From NCBI RefSeq assembly GCF_034259105.1, contig NZ_CP139478.1, forward strand, positions 968,001-1,032,000: DNA of 64,000 bases, in the 5' to 3' direction. The stretch comes from Limosilactobacillus reuteri (lineage in GTDB: Bacteria; Bacillota; Bacilli; Lactobacillales; Lactobacillaceae). Position numbers and translations under genes: made by a program. The first letter of the stretch is position 1, and every line of letters starts with the position of its first letter. Below, piece by piece: positions 1 through 9,025 of this stretch. The notes under the pieces were generated by a model. It saw only the letters and a program-made list of their open reading frames with translations. It did not search any database and was not told the origin of the DNA.

Positions 1-2
1 AA

Positions 3-80
3 AAGATAATTGTTTGGTTATTTATAATTGCTTTAATTACCTGGCCCATATATTTTTACGTAAAGGCAAAATGGGGCTAA
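3..80 (+). CDS. C-terminal end of a membrane protein (partial)
   Basis: Only the last 25 codons are in the window, ending with TAA at 78-80. The readable residues are a hydrophobic helix rich in Ile, Val, Leu and Trp, followed by a short basic tail (VKAKWG). This is typical of the last membrane segment of an integral membrane protein. The family cannot be told. The other two frames give either an immediate stop or a non-hydrophobic peptide, so this frame is preferred. Confidence 0.45.
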   Translation, partial: KIIVWLFIIALITWPIYFYVKAKWG

Positions 81-129
81 AATAAGAGTGTAGGTAGTGA
101 TAGGTTTTTGAACAAAGGAGTAGATTCTT

Positions 130-255
130 ATGAAGAAAGATAAAACTGAAAACAAAACTACACAACCTAAGAAGCATTCAAAGAAGAAGTTTACTATTTT
201 AGCCCTTTTAGCTGGCGCTATTGCTTTACCAATTTATTTAGTAAAGAAAGCGTAA
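130..255 (+). CDS. small single-pass membrane protein, 41 aa
   Basis: An ATG lies 9 nt after an AAGGAG ribosome-binding site (115-120) and opens a 41-codon frame. The first 20 residues are strongly charged (Lys-rich, with Glu, Thr and Gln). They are followed by one hydrophobic helix (FTILALLAGAIALPIYLV) and a KKA end. A stem-loop with a T-rich tail follows at 273. The good SD, the charge-then-helix layout and the own terminator support a real gene. I do not recognise a family; a small membrane-associated regulator or stress peptide is possible but unproven. Confidence 0.6.
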   Translation: MKKDKTENKTTQPKKHSKKKFTILALLAGAIALPIYLVKKA

Positions 256-272
256 GATTATAACTTATATTG

Positions 273-304
273 AAAAGGATCACGATTAGGTGGTCCTTTT
301 ATTA
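273..304 (+). terminator. Rho-independent terminator after the 41-aa gene
   Basis: AAAAGGATCAC pairs with GTGGTCCTTTT across a short loop (one G-T pair), and a T-rich stretch follows. It separates the small gene from the nucleoside hydrolase. Confidence 0.7.
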
Positions 305-412
305 TGTCTTTTTAAATTTTTATTGATCGCCATTAAGCGGAATAATGTTCATTTGTTATAATTAATGTAACCGCTATACTAATAATTCACAAAGAAAGGG
401 TGCCGATAACAA

Positions 413-1357
413 ATGACCAAAAAGATAATTCTTGATTGTGATCCCGGACATGATGATGCATTGGCGTTAACGATGGCCGTTGCTTCACCAAAGCTTGATG
501 TTCTTGCCGTAACAACTTCTGCCTGTAATCAAACACCAGACAAAACTTTAAATAATGCAATGCGGATGTTAACCTTACTTCATCGAGAAGATATCCCGGT
601 TGCTCAGGGAAATCAAACTCCGCTGGTCGAGCCGCTTGAAACTGCACCGGAAGTTCATGGAGAGACGGGTTTAGATGGTGCTAACCTTCCTGATCCCGAT
701 TTCAAAGTTCAACCAATTCCGGCTATTGAATTGATCGCTAAAACTCTTCGTGAAAGTGATGAGAAAGTTACCTTAGTAGTTACCGGTCCAATGACAAATG
801 CAGCCTTATTCTTGCGGGTCTATCCCGACTTGGCAAAAGAAAAGATTGATCAAATTGTCTTCATGGGTGGGGCAATGGGACTTGGCAATTGGCGGCCATC
901 AGTTGAATTTAATATTTTTGTTGATCCAGAAGCAGCTAAAATTGTAATGAACTTTGGGCTGCCTCTGGTAATGGCACCGTTGAACGTGACCCATAAAGCG
1001 CAGATTATGAAGGATGAAATTGAGCAAATCGGGCAAATCGACAATCCAGTTGCCCAGGCTTTCTATGGTCTCCTAAACTTCTTTGAACAGTACCATGAAA
1101 ATCCTAAGTGGGGCTTTAAAGGTGCGCCACTCCATGACCCATGTACGATTGCTTGGTTGATTGATCCTACTATGTTCGGTACTGACAAAATGAATGTAGA
1201 TGTTGAAACTCAGGGCGATCTTACACGGGGAGAGACGGTTTGTGACTACTATCAGTTAACTGATAAGCCCCAAAATACTGAAGTCCTCCTTGATATTGAC
1301 CGTGAGAAATTCATCCAATTGATCATGGATACCCTGCAAAGTTTCTCACAGAAATAA
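413..1357 (+). CDS. inosine/uridine-preferring nucleoside hydrolase
   Basis: The 314-aa product belongs to the nucleoside hydrolase (IunH/Rih) family, which splits ribonucleosides into base and ribose in the cytoplasm for salvage. The calcium-binding signature DCDPGHDDA is at residues 8-16 (Asp8, Asp10, Asp14, Asp15), a VFMGG segment is in the middle, and the second metal/ribose motif HDP is at 241-243 with Asp242. Length matches the usual 300-320 aa. An AAAGGG-type SD precedes the ATG, and the gene stands alone before the rib leader. The substrate (purine, pyrimidine or mixed) cannot be read from sequence, so no Rih letter is given. Confidence 0.9.
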   Translation: MTKKIILDCDPGHDDALALTMAVASPKLDVLAVTTSACNQTPDKTLNNAMRMLTLLHREDIPVAQGNQTPLVEPLETAPEVHGETGLDGANLPDPDFKVQPIPAIELIAKTLRESDEKVTLVVTGPMTNAALFLRVYPDLAKEKIDQIVFMGGAMGLGNWRPSVEFNIFVDPEAAKIVMNFGLPLVMAPLNVTHKAQIMKDEIEQIGQIDNPVAQAFYGLLNFFEQYHENPKWGFKGAPLHDPCTIAWLIDPTMFGTDKMNVDVETQGDLTRGETVCDYYQLTDKPQNTEVLLDIDREKFIQLIMDTLQSFSQK

Positions 1358-1365
1358 ATTTGCTG

Positions 1366-1394
1366 TTTACAAAAAGAAAGTGAAGAGTTACACT
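1366..1394 (+). promoter_or_regulatory. putative sigma-A promoter of the rib operon
   Basis: TTTACA (1366-1371) and TACACT (1389-1394) are 17 bp apart. They lie just after the nucleoside hydrolase stop and about 25 nt before the FMN riboswitch, the expected place for the rib promoter. Assignment is by eye only. Confidence 0.45.
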
Positions 1395-1419
1395 ATATGT
1401 AAATTTAACAATCTAATTT

Positions 1420-1550
1420 TCTTCGGGGCAGGGTGAGATTCCCAACCGACGGTAACAAGTACACTTGGAGTCCGTGACCCGTTAGCATTTGTGTTAACGG
1501 TTGAACCAGTGAAAATCTGGTACCGACAGTATAGTCTGGATGGGAGAAGA
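1420..1550 (+). promoter_or_regulatory. FMN riboswitch (RFN element)
   Basis: The conserved RFN blocks appear in order: TTCTTCGGGGCAGGGTG, AATTCCC-like GATTCCCAACCGACGGTA, GAGTCCGTGACCCG, a variable hairpin (GTTAGCAT..GTTAACGG), TTGAACCAGTGAAAATCTGG, TACCGACAGT, and the closing TCTGGATGGGAGAAGA. Such elements bind FMN and stop transcription or translation of riboflavin genes. Two terminator-like hairpins lie between it and ribD. Confidence 0.95.
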
Positions 1551-1587
1551 AAATGAAAAATTACACAATCAGTTTAAACGTAAATCC

Positions 1588-1620
1588 CCGGATAGCAGTG
1601 ATGTTATCCGGTTTTATTTT
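1588..1620 (+). terminator. conditional terminator in the rib leader
   Basis: CCGGATA (1588-1594) pairs with TATCCGG (1605-1611) and TTTTATTTT follows directly. Its place about 40 nt after the RFN element fits the FMN-controlled terminator of the expression platform. Confidence 0.65.
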
Positions 1621-1648
1621 GCCGAGCTGTTTTTTTAGTAACCATTTA

Positions 1649-1684
1649 ACGCCCCGAGAGAAAATCTTAGGGCGTTTTTATTTT
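1649..1684 (+). terminator. second terminator-like hairpin just before the ribD SD
   Basis: ACGCCC (1649-1654) pairs with GGGCGT (1670-1675), with further A/T pairing inside, and TTTTATTTT follows. It ends directly before the GGAAAGGA ribosome-binding site of ribD. It may be a second terminator in tandem with 1588-1620 or may affect access to the SD. Confidence 0.5.
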
Positions 1685-1700
1685 GGAAAGGATGATTAGA

Positions 1701-2759
1701 GTGGAAGATGTTCATTTCATGCAAATGGCAATCACTGAAGCAACAAAGGCTGGCAATGAAACCTGGAAAAATCCTCGTGTTGGGGCAGTTATTGTTAAGA
1801 ATAGTCAAGTTTTAGCGCGAGGTCATACTCACGAATATGGCGGAATTCACGCTGAACGGGATGCAATAGGTAAACTTACGCCGAAACAGTTACAGGGAGC
1901 AACTCTTTATGTCACGTTGGAACCCTACAATCACTATGGAAAACAACCGCCATGTAGTCAGGCGATTATTGACGCAGGTATCACGAGGGTTGTGATTGCA
2001 GAAACAGACCCGCACCAGCTTGTCACTGGAAAAGGAATTGCTACCCTTCAACAGCAAAATATTATTGTCAAAACGGGCGTCCTTAAAGAAGCAGCCCAAG
2101 CCTTAAATCCGCATTACAATTTCTTCTATCGGTACCAACGACCATGGGTAACTTTAAAACAAGCAGTAAGTCTTGACTATCGCGTGGCCGCAGAAAAAGG
2201 TCAACGAACGGCGATTACTAATTCTGCTGTGGCAAGAGTTGTTCATATCGAGCGTGGTAATTTTCAAGGGATTTTGATTGGGAGTCAGACAGCAATTATT
2301 GATAATCCATCTTTATTAACGACTGCTCCTACAGAATTTCCACCTGTAAGAATTGTTCTTGACCGCCGGGGACGTTTAAAAGATAATCCAACCCTACACT
2401 TGTTGACTGACGGGCAGGCACCTACTTGGATTTTTACGGAAAATAGTTCGCTACAAGGCCAGTTTGCTAAAGATGTGCGGGTATTTTACCGACAAACGTG
2501 GTCAATTGCTGATATTTTACATGAACTTGGTCGACAAGAAATTCAATCTGTTTATGTAGAAGGTGGCCCGACAGTTCATCAAGCATTTTTACAGGAAGGC
2601 CTATTTGAAGAGCTTATTACATACGTAGCTCCCCACATGCTTGGCAAAAAAGGTGTTAGCGGCATGGAACTAGCTTGCTCAATGAATTTTACCCATCAGG
2701 AAATTAAAATCTTAGAAAATAATATTAGGATTGCAGAAAGGAAGATTGAAAATGTTTAG
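1701..2759 (+). CDS. ribD: riboflavin biosynthesis deaminase/reductase RibD (RibG); altered zinc site
   Basis: The 352-aa bifunctional enzyme should deaminate the GTP cyclohydrolase II product and then reduce its ribosyl chain. The N-terminal deaminase has HAERD with His50 and Glu52 and a PPC motif with Cys85. The other zinc Cys expected in EPCxHYG is Tyr76 (EPYNHYGK, codon TAC at 1926-1928), so one metal ligand is missing. The C-terminal reductase starts near residue 145 and looks intact. GTG 1701 is chosen because GGAAAGGA sits 8 nt upstream; an in-frame TTG lies at 1683. It is the first gene of ribDE-ribBA-ribH and overlaps ribE by 8 nt. Confidence 0.92.
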   Translation: MEDVHFMQMAITEATKAGNETWKNPRVGAVIVKNSQVLARGHTHEYGGIHAERDAIGKLTPKQLQGATLYVTLEPYNHYGKQPPCSQAIIDAGITRVVIAETDPHQLVTGKGIATLQQQNIIVKTGVLKEAAQALNPHYNFFYRYQRPWVTLKQAVSLDYRVAAEKGQRTAITNSAVARVVHIERGNFQGILIGSQTAIIDNPSLLTTAPTEFPPVRIVLDRRGRLKDNPTLHLLTDGQAPTWIFTENSSLQGQFAKDVRVFYRQTWSIADILHELGRQEIQSVYVEGGPTVHQAFLQEGLFEELITYVAPHMLGKKGVSGMELACSMNFTHQEIKILENNIRIAERKIENV

Positions 2760-3354
2760 TGGTTTAGTTGCGGAAACGGGACGAATAGTAAAAGTTACCC
2801 AGGATGGCGAAACGATTGAATTGGTGGTTGAACCTCATAGTGATGATTTTTTAACTACCGTGCAACTTGGCGATTCAATTGCGGTAAATGGGACATGTTT
2901 AACGGTCGTAGAAATCAATAATAATCAATTTACGACGACATTAATGCCGCAAACCTTTGAAAAGACAACGTTCAAAAACTTGGAAAAAGGGTCTCTTGTA
3001 AATCTTGAACGTTCATTGCAAGTTGGCGCACGACTAGAAGGTCATATTGCAACGGGGCATGTTGACGAACTATCACGAGTTTTAAAGCGGACTGTCAATG
3101 AAAATGCTATTGAAGTGCAATTTAGTCTGCCACAACGCCTGCATGGTCAAGTGGTAGCGCAGGGAAGTGTCGCGATTAATGGCGTAAGTTTAACCGTGAT
3201 GGAAACTGGTGCCGACTGGTTTACGGTTGGGCTGATTCCGCACACTCAACTCGTGACTAACTTAGATACGCTTAAAGTAGGGGATGAAGTTAATCTAGAA
3301 ACCGATATTTTAGGCAAATATGTAGTCGCAAATGTACTAGGAGGCCGAAAATAA
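2752..3354 (+). CDS. ribE: riboflavin synthase alpha subunit
   Basis: The 200-aa protein dismutates two 6,7-dimethyl-8-ribityllumazine molecules into riboflavin. Two lumazine-binding barrel repeats are visible: the first starts MFSGLVAETG and contains SIAVNGTCLTVVE, and the second (from about residue 98) contains VAINGVSLTV. Length is normal. The ATG at 2752 follows a GAAAGGAAG SD inside the end of ribD, and an upstream in-frame start would lack the family N-terminus. The stop overlaps the ribBA start as TAATG, suggesting translational coupling. Confidence 0.95.
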   Translation: MFSGLVAETGRIVKVTQDGETIELVVEPHSDDFLTTVQLGDSIAVNGTCLTVVEINNNQFTTTLMPQTFEKTTFKNLEKGSLVNLERSLQVGARLEGHIATGHVDELSRVLKRTVNENAIEVQFSLPQRLHGQVVAQGSVAINGVSLTVMETGADWFTVGLIPHTQLVTNLDTLKVGDEVNLETDILGKYVVANVLGGRK

Positions 3355-4535
3355 TGGATGTAAAGAAAATTCAAGCAACGATTAAGCATTTGCAAGAAGG
3401 TGGTTTAGCAATTGTCATGGATGATGCAGACCGCGAAGCAGAAGGCGATTTGGTGGGGCTTGCTAGTGAAGCTACTCCCGAAAAGGTTAATTTCATGACT
3501 AAGTATGCCCGTGGATTGATATGTGTTCCCATGGCACCGGAAGTAGCTGAACGATTGAAATTACCTCAGATGACTGCTGATAATTCAGATCCTTTTGGTA
3601 CGGCTTTTACGATCAGCGTTGACCATCATTCGACAACAACGGGAATTTCAGCCTTTGATCGTTGGCGCACTATTACTCATCTTGCCGCACCGACTGCTAA
3701 AAACGAAGACTTCTACAAGCCAGGTCATATCTTTCCTTTAGTTGCAAAGAAAAATGGAGTATTAGAACGAAATGGACATACTGAAGCTGCTGTTGACCTT
3801 GCACGCTTAGCTGGGGTAGAACCAGTTGCTTATATCTGTGAGATTTTAAAAGACAATGGTGAAATGGCGCGATCAGTTGAACTCCATGAGAAAGCAGCCG
3901 AATTTAGCTTACCCATCATTACGATCAAAGAACTTCAGGAATACCGGCAAAGTCTAGCGAGCAAACCAGTAGAAGAGGTGCACCTCCCGTCTCAGTATGG
4001 TGACTTTCGCTTACGGTGGTTTGATGGCAATAATCTAGCGCTAATAAAGGGAGATATTGATCCAACTACTCCTGTAATGGTTCGCTTGCATTCAGAATGC
4101 TTTACTGGCGATGTTCTTGGTTCCCTTCGCTGTGATTGTGGTCCTCAACTTCATGAATCAATGCGCCGAATTGAGAAAAACGGCAGCGGGATTATTATTT
4201 ATTTGCGTCAAGAAGGCCGTGGAATTGGTTTAGCAAACAAGCTGCGGGCCTATCATTTGCAAGAACACGGCTATGATACTGTCGAGGCCAATGAAAAATT
4301 AGTTTTTGCGCCTGATGAACGGCAGTATGACCAAGCAGTTACGATTTTACATCAATTAGGGATAACCAAGATTAACCTACTTACTAATAATCCCGATAAA
4401 ATTGCACAATTACAACTTGGCGATATTGAAATCAATGAACGGATGCCATTAGAAATCGCACCTAATAACTACGACGAGAATTATTTGATCACAAAGAAAA
4501 ATAAATTTCATCATTTACTGAATCTGGAGGCTTAA
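3354..4535 (+). CDS. ribBA: bifunctional DHBP synthase / GTP cyclohydrolase II
   Basis: The 393-aa fusion supplies both precursors of the lumazine: 3,4-dihydroxy-2-butanone 4-phosphate (N-terminal domain, about 1-200) and the pyrimidine from GTP (C-terminal domain, about 205-393). The N-terminal acidic loop reads [11 protein letters not shown] and a later motif [13 protein letters not shown] carries the metal-binding His. The C-terminal domain has the three zinc cysteines in [17 protein letters not shown] and the GTP-binding stretch [14 protein letters not shown]. All key residues that I can place are present. It is coupled to ribE by TAATG and followed after 2 nt by ribH. Confidence 0.95.
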   Translation: MDVKKIQATIKHLQEGGLAIVMDDADREAEGDLVGLASEATPEKVNFMTKYARGLICVPMAPEVAERLKLPQMTADNSDPFGTAFTISVDHHSTTTGISAFDRWRTITHLAAPTAKNEDFYKPGHIFPLVAKKNGVLERNGHTEAAVDLARLAGVEPVAYICEILKDNGEMARSVELHEKAAEFSLPIITIKELQEYRQSLASKPVEEVHLPSQYGDFRLRWFDGNNLALIKGDIDPTTPVMVRLHSECFTGDVLGSLRCDCGPQLHESMRRIEKNGSGIIIYLRQEGRGIGLANKLRAYHLQEHGYDTVEANEKLVFAPDERQYDQAVTILHQLGITKINLLTNNPDKIAQLQLGDIEINERMPLEIAPNNYDENYLITKKNKFHHLLNLEA

Positions 4536-4537
4536 TC

Positions 4538-4996
4538 ATGAAAGAATTTACTGGGAAATTTAATGTTCAGAGTGCAAAAATCGGGATTGTTGTTGCTAAT
4601 TTTAACGAAACTGTTACTAAACAATTAGTGCAGGGAGCTACCGAGATGTTAGCTAAGTTTGACCTTGAAAACGTTGATGTATACCATGTCCCGGGAGCAT
4701 TTGAAATTCCGTTTATGACGAAACAATTATTGATAAAAAAGGAATACGACGGCATTTTGACGTTAGGCGCTATTGTCAAAGGTGAAACAGATCACTACGA
4801 TTTGATTTGTCAAAATGTTGCTAGCGGCGTAATGAATCTTAACTTAACGAGCAATATTCCAATTACATTTGGCATCCTTACTACCGATAACATTGAACAG
4901 GCAATGCAACGAGCGGGACTAAAAGCGGGTAATGAAGGAGCGATCACTGCACAAAGCTTACTAGAGATGATTTCGTTAAATCGACAAATAAATTAA
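4538..4996 (+). CDS. ribH: 6,7-dimethyl-8-ribityllumazine synthase
   Basis: The 152-aa subunit joins the RibA/RibD pyrimidine with dihydroxybutanone phosphate; such proteins form 60-mer or smaller shells. The motifs [26 protein letters not shown] (catalytic His) and [12 protein letters not shown] are all present in order. Length is typical. A GGAGG SD is 8 nt before the ATG, and the gene closes the rib operon. A repeat element that also acts as a bidirectional terminator follows. Confidence 0.96.
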   Translation: MKEFTGKFNVQSAKIGIVVANFNETVTKQLVQGATEMLAKFDLENVDVYHVPGAFEIPFMTKQLLIKKEYDGILTLGAIVKGETDHYDLICQNVASGVMNLNLTSNIPITFGILTTDNIEQAMQRAGLKAGNEGAITAQSLLEMISLNRQIN

Positions 4997-5000
4997 AAAT

Positions 5001-5165
5001 GGGAGCTAGACAGAAGTCACTTGTGACTTCGTTTTTCGACTAGCCTCTGGGAGCCCCCGCAAGCAACAATAGGCCTCCAACGTTCGGTCATTTGCCGGAC
5101 GTTGGAGGCCATTAGTGTACTTGTTTGCTTTTTATGAAAGTAACTTAACTTATGTCACAGTCCCT
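5001..5165. repeat. intergenic repeat, copy A (convergent-gene element)
   Basis: This 165-nt unit lies between convergent ribH and the ion channel gene. Parts in order: GGGAGCTAGACA; hairpin GAAGTCAC/GTGACTTC (5013-5030); GAGCCCCCGCAAGCAACAATA; a long stem GGCCTCCAACG/CGTTGGAGGCC closing at 5072-5110; CTTTTTATGAAAGTAACTTAACTTATGTCACAGTCCCT. Related copies are at 10218 and 37245. The structure can act as terminator for both flanking genes. Confidence 0.85.
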
Positions 5166-5170
5166 ATTTG

Positions 5171-5896
5171 CTAACGTTTATTTTTCTGAATCAAACGCTT
5201 GATTTCGTCTAACTCAGCTTTTAGTTGGCGATTTTCATGTTGGATTTTGACTAACTGGGCGGAAATCTTCCGTTCGTCTTTTTTGGCAAAGAACTCAGTA
5301 ATTGTACTGGTAAGCATCCCAATAAAACCAATTTCTAAGAGCATCAAGACAATCGCGGCTGCCCGATCAATTCCGGTCTTAGGAATCACATCCCCGTAAC
5401 CAATCGTAGTAGCAGTTGTAATTGCCCACCATAGGGCTGTTTCATAAGAGACTTTCTCTGAGATACAAAACATTGCAGCGGCTACCATTATGACAGCAAT
5501 CGTAATGTACAAGTAGTAGAGCAGCTCATTGCGCTCAAAGAAGACGCCAAGCCGACCGGTAAAACCAACTAACCGCATAATGCGCATGAGTTTAAGCATC
5601 TGAAAGGTTCTACCAATTTGCCCAATTCGGAAGAGAAAGAACAAACTGCTGGCAGGAATGATTGAAAGAAGATCAAAGACATTATCTTTAACAAATTCGC
5701 GTTTATTTGGTGAAATAATCAGCCGGATAATGTAATCAGTAAAGAAGACTAACCATATTCCATTGTCAATCATATTGTAAGGGTAGGTATCAATATTGAT
5801 CCGCTTGGCGTAATATGCAATCAGCATTCCAATTGAGATAACGGCTAAGATAGCCATAATAATTTGGTAGACAATGTAGGTAAACTTCTTATGCAC
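5171..5896 (-). CDS. voltage-gated-type potassium channel
   Basis: The 241-aa membrane protein has the six-helix layout of voltage-gated-like channels. The selectivity filter TTIGYGD is at residues 163-169, between a pore helix (ALWWAITTA) and the last membrane segment. A positively charged S4-like helix with spaced Arg and Lys (RIGQIGRTFQMLKLMRIMR) is at about 90-108. After the last helix, residues 205-241 are charged and probably form a coiled coil for tetramer assembly. No cytosolic RCK domain is present. It is transcribed alone, converging on ribH across repeat copy A. Confidence 0.85.
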   Translation of the reverse strand: MHKKFTYIVYQIIMAILAVISIGMLIAYYAKRINIDTYPYNMIDNGIWLVFFTDYIIRLIISPNKREFVKDNVFDLLSIIPASSLFFLFRIGQIGRTFQMLKLMRIMRLVGFTGRLGVFFERNELLYYLYITIAVIMVAAAMFCISEKVSYETALWWAITTATTIGYGDVIPKTGIDRAAAIVLMLLEIGFIGMLTSTITEFFAKKDERKISAQLVKIQHENRQLKAELDEIKRLIQKNKR

Positions 5897-5969
5897 GATT
5901 TTTTCTCCTGCCGATAGATTTAATTTTATCTTAAGCGTCTCTTAAAAGGGATGCAAGAATTATTCTACT

Positions 5970-8858
5970 TTACTTGCGCTTCCGTTTCCAGACGACCGTA
6001 ATGATTCCGGCAAGAATGGTCCAACCAAGTCCAATCGAACTGAGTAACGCACCTAATCTGATTCCTGGTAACTCATAACTAAAGATCACATGGTGAGTTC
6101 CGGCAGGTAAGTATACTCCTAAGAAAGCCTGGTTTGTTCGTAGAGTGGTTGCCTTTTTACCATTAACTTTCACTGACCAGCCGGTAGAATAAGGAATCGA
6201 AGAGGTAAGGACGCCAGGACGAGTCGTTTTAATCGTTCCCTGAACTTGGTTGCGTTTAAATTTAACGTCCTCTAGGCGGTGGCGTTGTAATGTTTTAACT
6301 TCACGATAATAATTATTATCTATTTTTTCTGCTACTACCCGGTATTTGAGCTCATAAGTTCCGAGTTTTGAAGGCTGGAAGGTGAGTGAAGTCGGAAGCT
6401 TGCCATCATAATAACCAATATTAAGTGTCGAATTAGTAACGTGCTTAAACAAGGAAAGGGTACTTTGCCGTGCCTGTTCAATCGTGGCGGTTCCAAACTT
6501 ACTGCCGATATTAAGCTTAAAACTAATATCAGGTGAACCATTTAAAACGTGGTAACGCCAATAGCGATAGTGGGTATAGCGCTGATTAATAACATTTCCG
6601 GGATTAAGGACAGTTTCCTTGAGATGTGCTTGTTCGTAGGCAATCTGTTCTTTCATGGAGAAAGGGGTGTACTTAATCTTCGAAAATTCAATATGCAACT
6701 CGCTGCCCTTTAATTTTTGCTGCATTTTTTTACTTTGCAGCTCTGGTAATTGCAATTGATAAGTTTCTTCACTATCGGTATAGGTCAGTTTAGCCGGGTT
6801 AATCTTATTCAAGCGGTTGGAAACTAACTCGCTTTTAAGAGGATAGACATGCGTCTTGAGCTTAGCGGCCTTCATTCCTTGGAGCTTTTCTTGCTTATCA
6901 ACCAGAACACCGGTAGCTAAAACGCGTTCTTTTTCAGTTGGTGAGAGTGATTGATAATCTTTTTTGCTAATGTAGTTGTCTTGCCAGTAAAGCAATGGGA
7001 AGGCATAGTTCGTTTTATACCGCATCGTCTGTGTAGGTACAAACTCATCCTTGCTTTGGGGATTGCTTGGCTGTCCTTCATCATAATTGATGACTGGATC
7101 AGTTGCTTTATCTAAAAAGTAACCAGCGGGAATCTTTGTCGCGTTATCACCATTGCTTTGAACAAAGAGATATTTAACCCCAAAGAAATTGTTCATAATT
7201 GTCCGATCATCGGCTTGCCGAATGGGGATGTTAGCCTGATACTGGTTATTTTGCAGACTTGTATTAAACTGTCCCAAATATTTATTTTGCAGTGAATAGT
7301 AAGAATCAATGTTATGCAATCCGGAAGTAAGGTCATTATCAAGGTTAGGGCCATCAATAATCTTATTTTGGCTAATTGTTGAAACGCGGTAAAAAGGATC
7401 ATTCTTCAAATCCTGATTAAGTTTACCGTAACGGTTACTGGTAATTGCCTGATACTCTCCCCGGCTCAACATACTACTAGAGAAATCACCATTATAAGGG
7501 AAAGCCGCGTAGATTGCGTTCACCCCGGCGTTAAGCATTGTAATCGCTAGTAACCACCGGTAAGGATGAGCCAGTTTGTTTAAGTGGATCAACCAGATGG
7601 CCATTAGGGAGCCGATTAAGAAAATAACCGGCATAAAAATATCATTTTCATTTTCAAAAAAGAAGGTTGCGATCAAGACAATGAGGTAAATCCCTGTTGC
7701 CCAACTTAGAACCGCCATTGTTTTTTGATCAAGGGTTGGAATGTTCTCGGCCAGAATACAGACGGCCATTGCTAATGGAAGGTAGATCAAGAGCGTCCAA
7801 CGGTTAGAAGCTGACATCATTCCGTTGAAGAAAGAGCCGACTGCTGGAATTAGCAGCATGATTAAGGCAAGACCAAGGCTAATCGTTAGCAAGGGATACT
7901 TTCGGGGACGGGAATAAATGTAAACAAGGGCGATAAAACCAATTGAAATGATCCCTAAAGCAGACCAGAACATGAAATACCACTGGCCACCGTTAATCAG
8001 TGACTTGGGCAAAAAGAGGTAGTAGTAAAGAGGATAGGTTTTTAGACCGTTTGCAAATAATGATCCAGTCCGGGTTGAATTTGTGACCGCGATAATTTCG
8101 GGGACAAGCAAAACCGCTGATAAGAGGACACTAGTAATTGTTGCAAAAGCAAGTTTAAGAAAAGTTTTCCCATAATTAAGCGTGCGACGATAATGCGTTC
8201 CTACGCGAAGAACAAGATAGAGGAATGAACCAATTCCTAAAACGTAAGCAAGGTAATAGTTGCTTACTAGCATCCATGTAAAGGCACCAACAAGCGGCCA
8301 GGGTGAGCCTTCTTCCAATATCCGTTCAATCTGGACCACGATTAAAGGAAAGATAATAAATGGCGTGGTAAAGAACGGCTGAGCGATACAGGCATAGAGT
8401 AAAAACGAATTGACCAGATAGGTTGTTGCCCCCATCAAAATGACGCTATTACGAAACTTAAAGTGTTGAGCGAAATAGACGAAAGCGAGGCCAACACAAT
8501 ACATCCGGATAATATTAATTACCTGGTAGGCGAGGGTAATCTTTGCCGCGGGAAAAAGTAGTGCAAGGTAAGAGAAAACGTCTCCAATCGTATAGTAAGA
8601 ATATACTTGAAAGGTATCACTGCCTAGCCCCATTTGCCATGACCAGAAGTTTAGGCGGGGATGGTGGACGAAGCTAATCAGTGCTTCCCGATACTTTGCT
8701 AGTAAGGGTAAATGTTGGTTGAGAGCATCTTTGCTGAGGATAAAAGTATGACCAGTAACTAAATATGTTCCGAAAATACATAAGGCTAAAAAGATGAATA
8801 AAATAGTATATTCACCATATAGTCTTTTTACTGGTCGTTTTTTAAATGAGAAATCCAT
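5970..8858 (-). CDS. YfhO family membrane protein (GT-C type)
   Basis: The 962-aa protein has about a dozen membrane helices in its N-terminal half, a large extracytoplasmic region (about 460-930) and one last helix before a basic KRKRK end. The helix pattern and N-terminal motifs (THFILSKDALNQHLPLLAKYRE-like region, RPVKRLYGEY) fit the YfhO/DUF6541-like group; characterised relatives take part in glycosylating teichoic acids or other wall polymers. The acceptor here is unknown. ATG 8858 is preferred over an in-frame start at 8879 because AAGGAGG lies 6 nt before it. It is monocistronic and divergent from the MFS gene. Confidence 0.8.
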   Translation of the reverse strand: MDFSFKKRPVKRLYGEYTILFIFLALCIFGTYLVTGHTFILSKDALNQHLPLLAKYREALISFVHHPRLNFWSWQMGLGSDTFQVYSYYTIGDVFSYLALLFPAAKITLAYQVINIIRMYCVGLAFVYFAQHFKFRNSVILMGATTYLVNSFLLYACIAQPFFTTPFIIFPLIVVQIERILEEGSPWPLVGAFTWMLVSNYYLAYVLGIGSFLYLVLRVGTHYRRTLNYGKTFLKLAFATITSVLLSAVLLVPEIIAVTNSTRTGSLFANGLKTYPLYYYLFLPKSLINGGQWYFMFWSALGIISIGFIALVYIYSRPRKYPLLTISLGLALIMLLIPAVGSFFNGMMSASNRWTLLIYLPLAMAVCILAENIPTLDQKTMAVLSWATGIYLIVLIATFFFENENDIFMPVIFLIGSLMAIWLIHLNKLAHPYRWLLAITMLNAGVNAIYAAFPYNGDFSSSMLSRGEYQAITSNRYGKLNQDLKNDPFYRVSTISQNKIIDGPNLDNDLTSGLHNIDSYYSLQNKYLGQFNTSLQNNQYQANIPIRQADDRTIMNNFFGVKYLFVQSNGDNATKIPAGYFLDKATDPVINYDEGQPSNPQSKDEFVPTQTMRYKTNYAFPLLYWQDNYISKKDYQSLSPTEKERVLATGVLVDKQEKLQGMKAAKLKTHVYPLKSELVSNRLNKINPAKLTYTDSEETYQLQLPELQSKKMQQKLKGSELHIEFSKIKYTPFSMKEQIAYEQAHLKETVLNPGNVINQRYTHYRYWRYHVLNGSPDISFKLNIGSKFGTATIEQARQSTLSLFKHVTNSTLNIGYYDGKLPTSLTFQPSKLGTYELKYRVVAEKIDNNYYREVKTLQRHRLEDVKFKRNQVQGTIKTTRPGVLTSSIPYSTGWSVKVNGKKATTLRTNQAFLGVYLPAGTHHVIFSYELPGIRLGALLSSIGLGWTILAGIITVVWKRKRK

Positions 8859-9025
8859 AATTCCTCCTTGGATTAACAATCATTTTTAGGATATCTCTAA
8901 TATTTTAACAAAAAAATATTAAGAGTGACGTTCTTAATTTTAGCGGACATTCTTAGAATTTGGGTGGTAAGTTCTAAAATGATCAATTACAATAAAAAAG
9001 ATCTTTATATTAAAGGGGTAATTTT

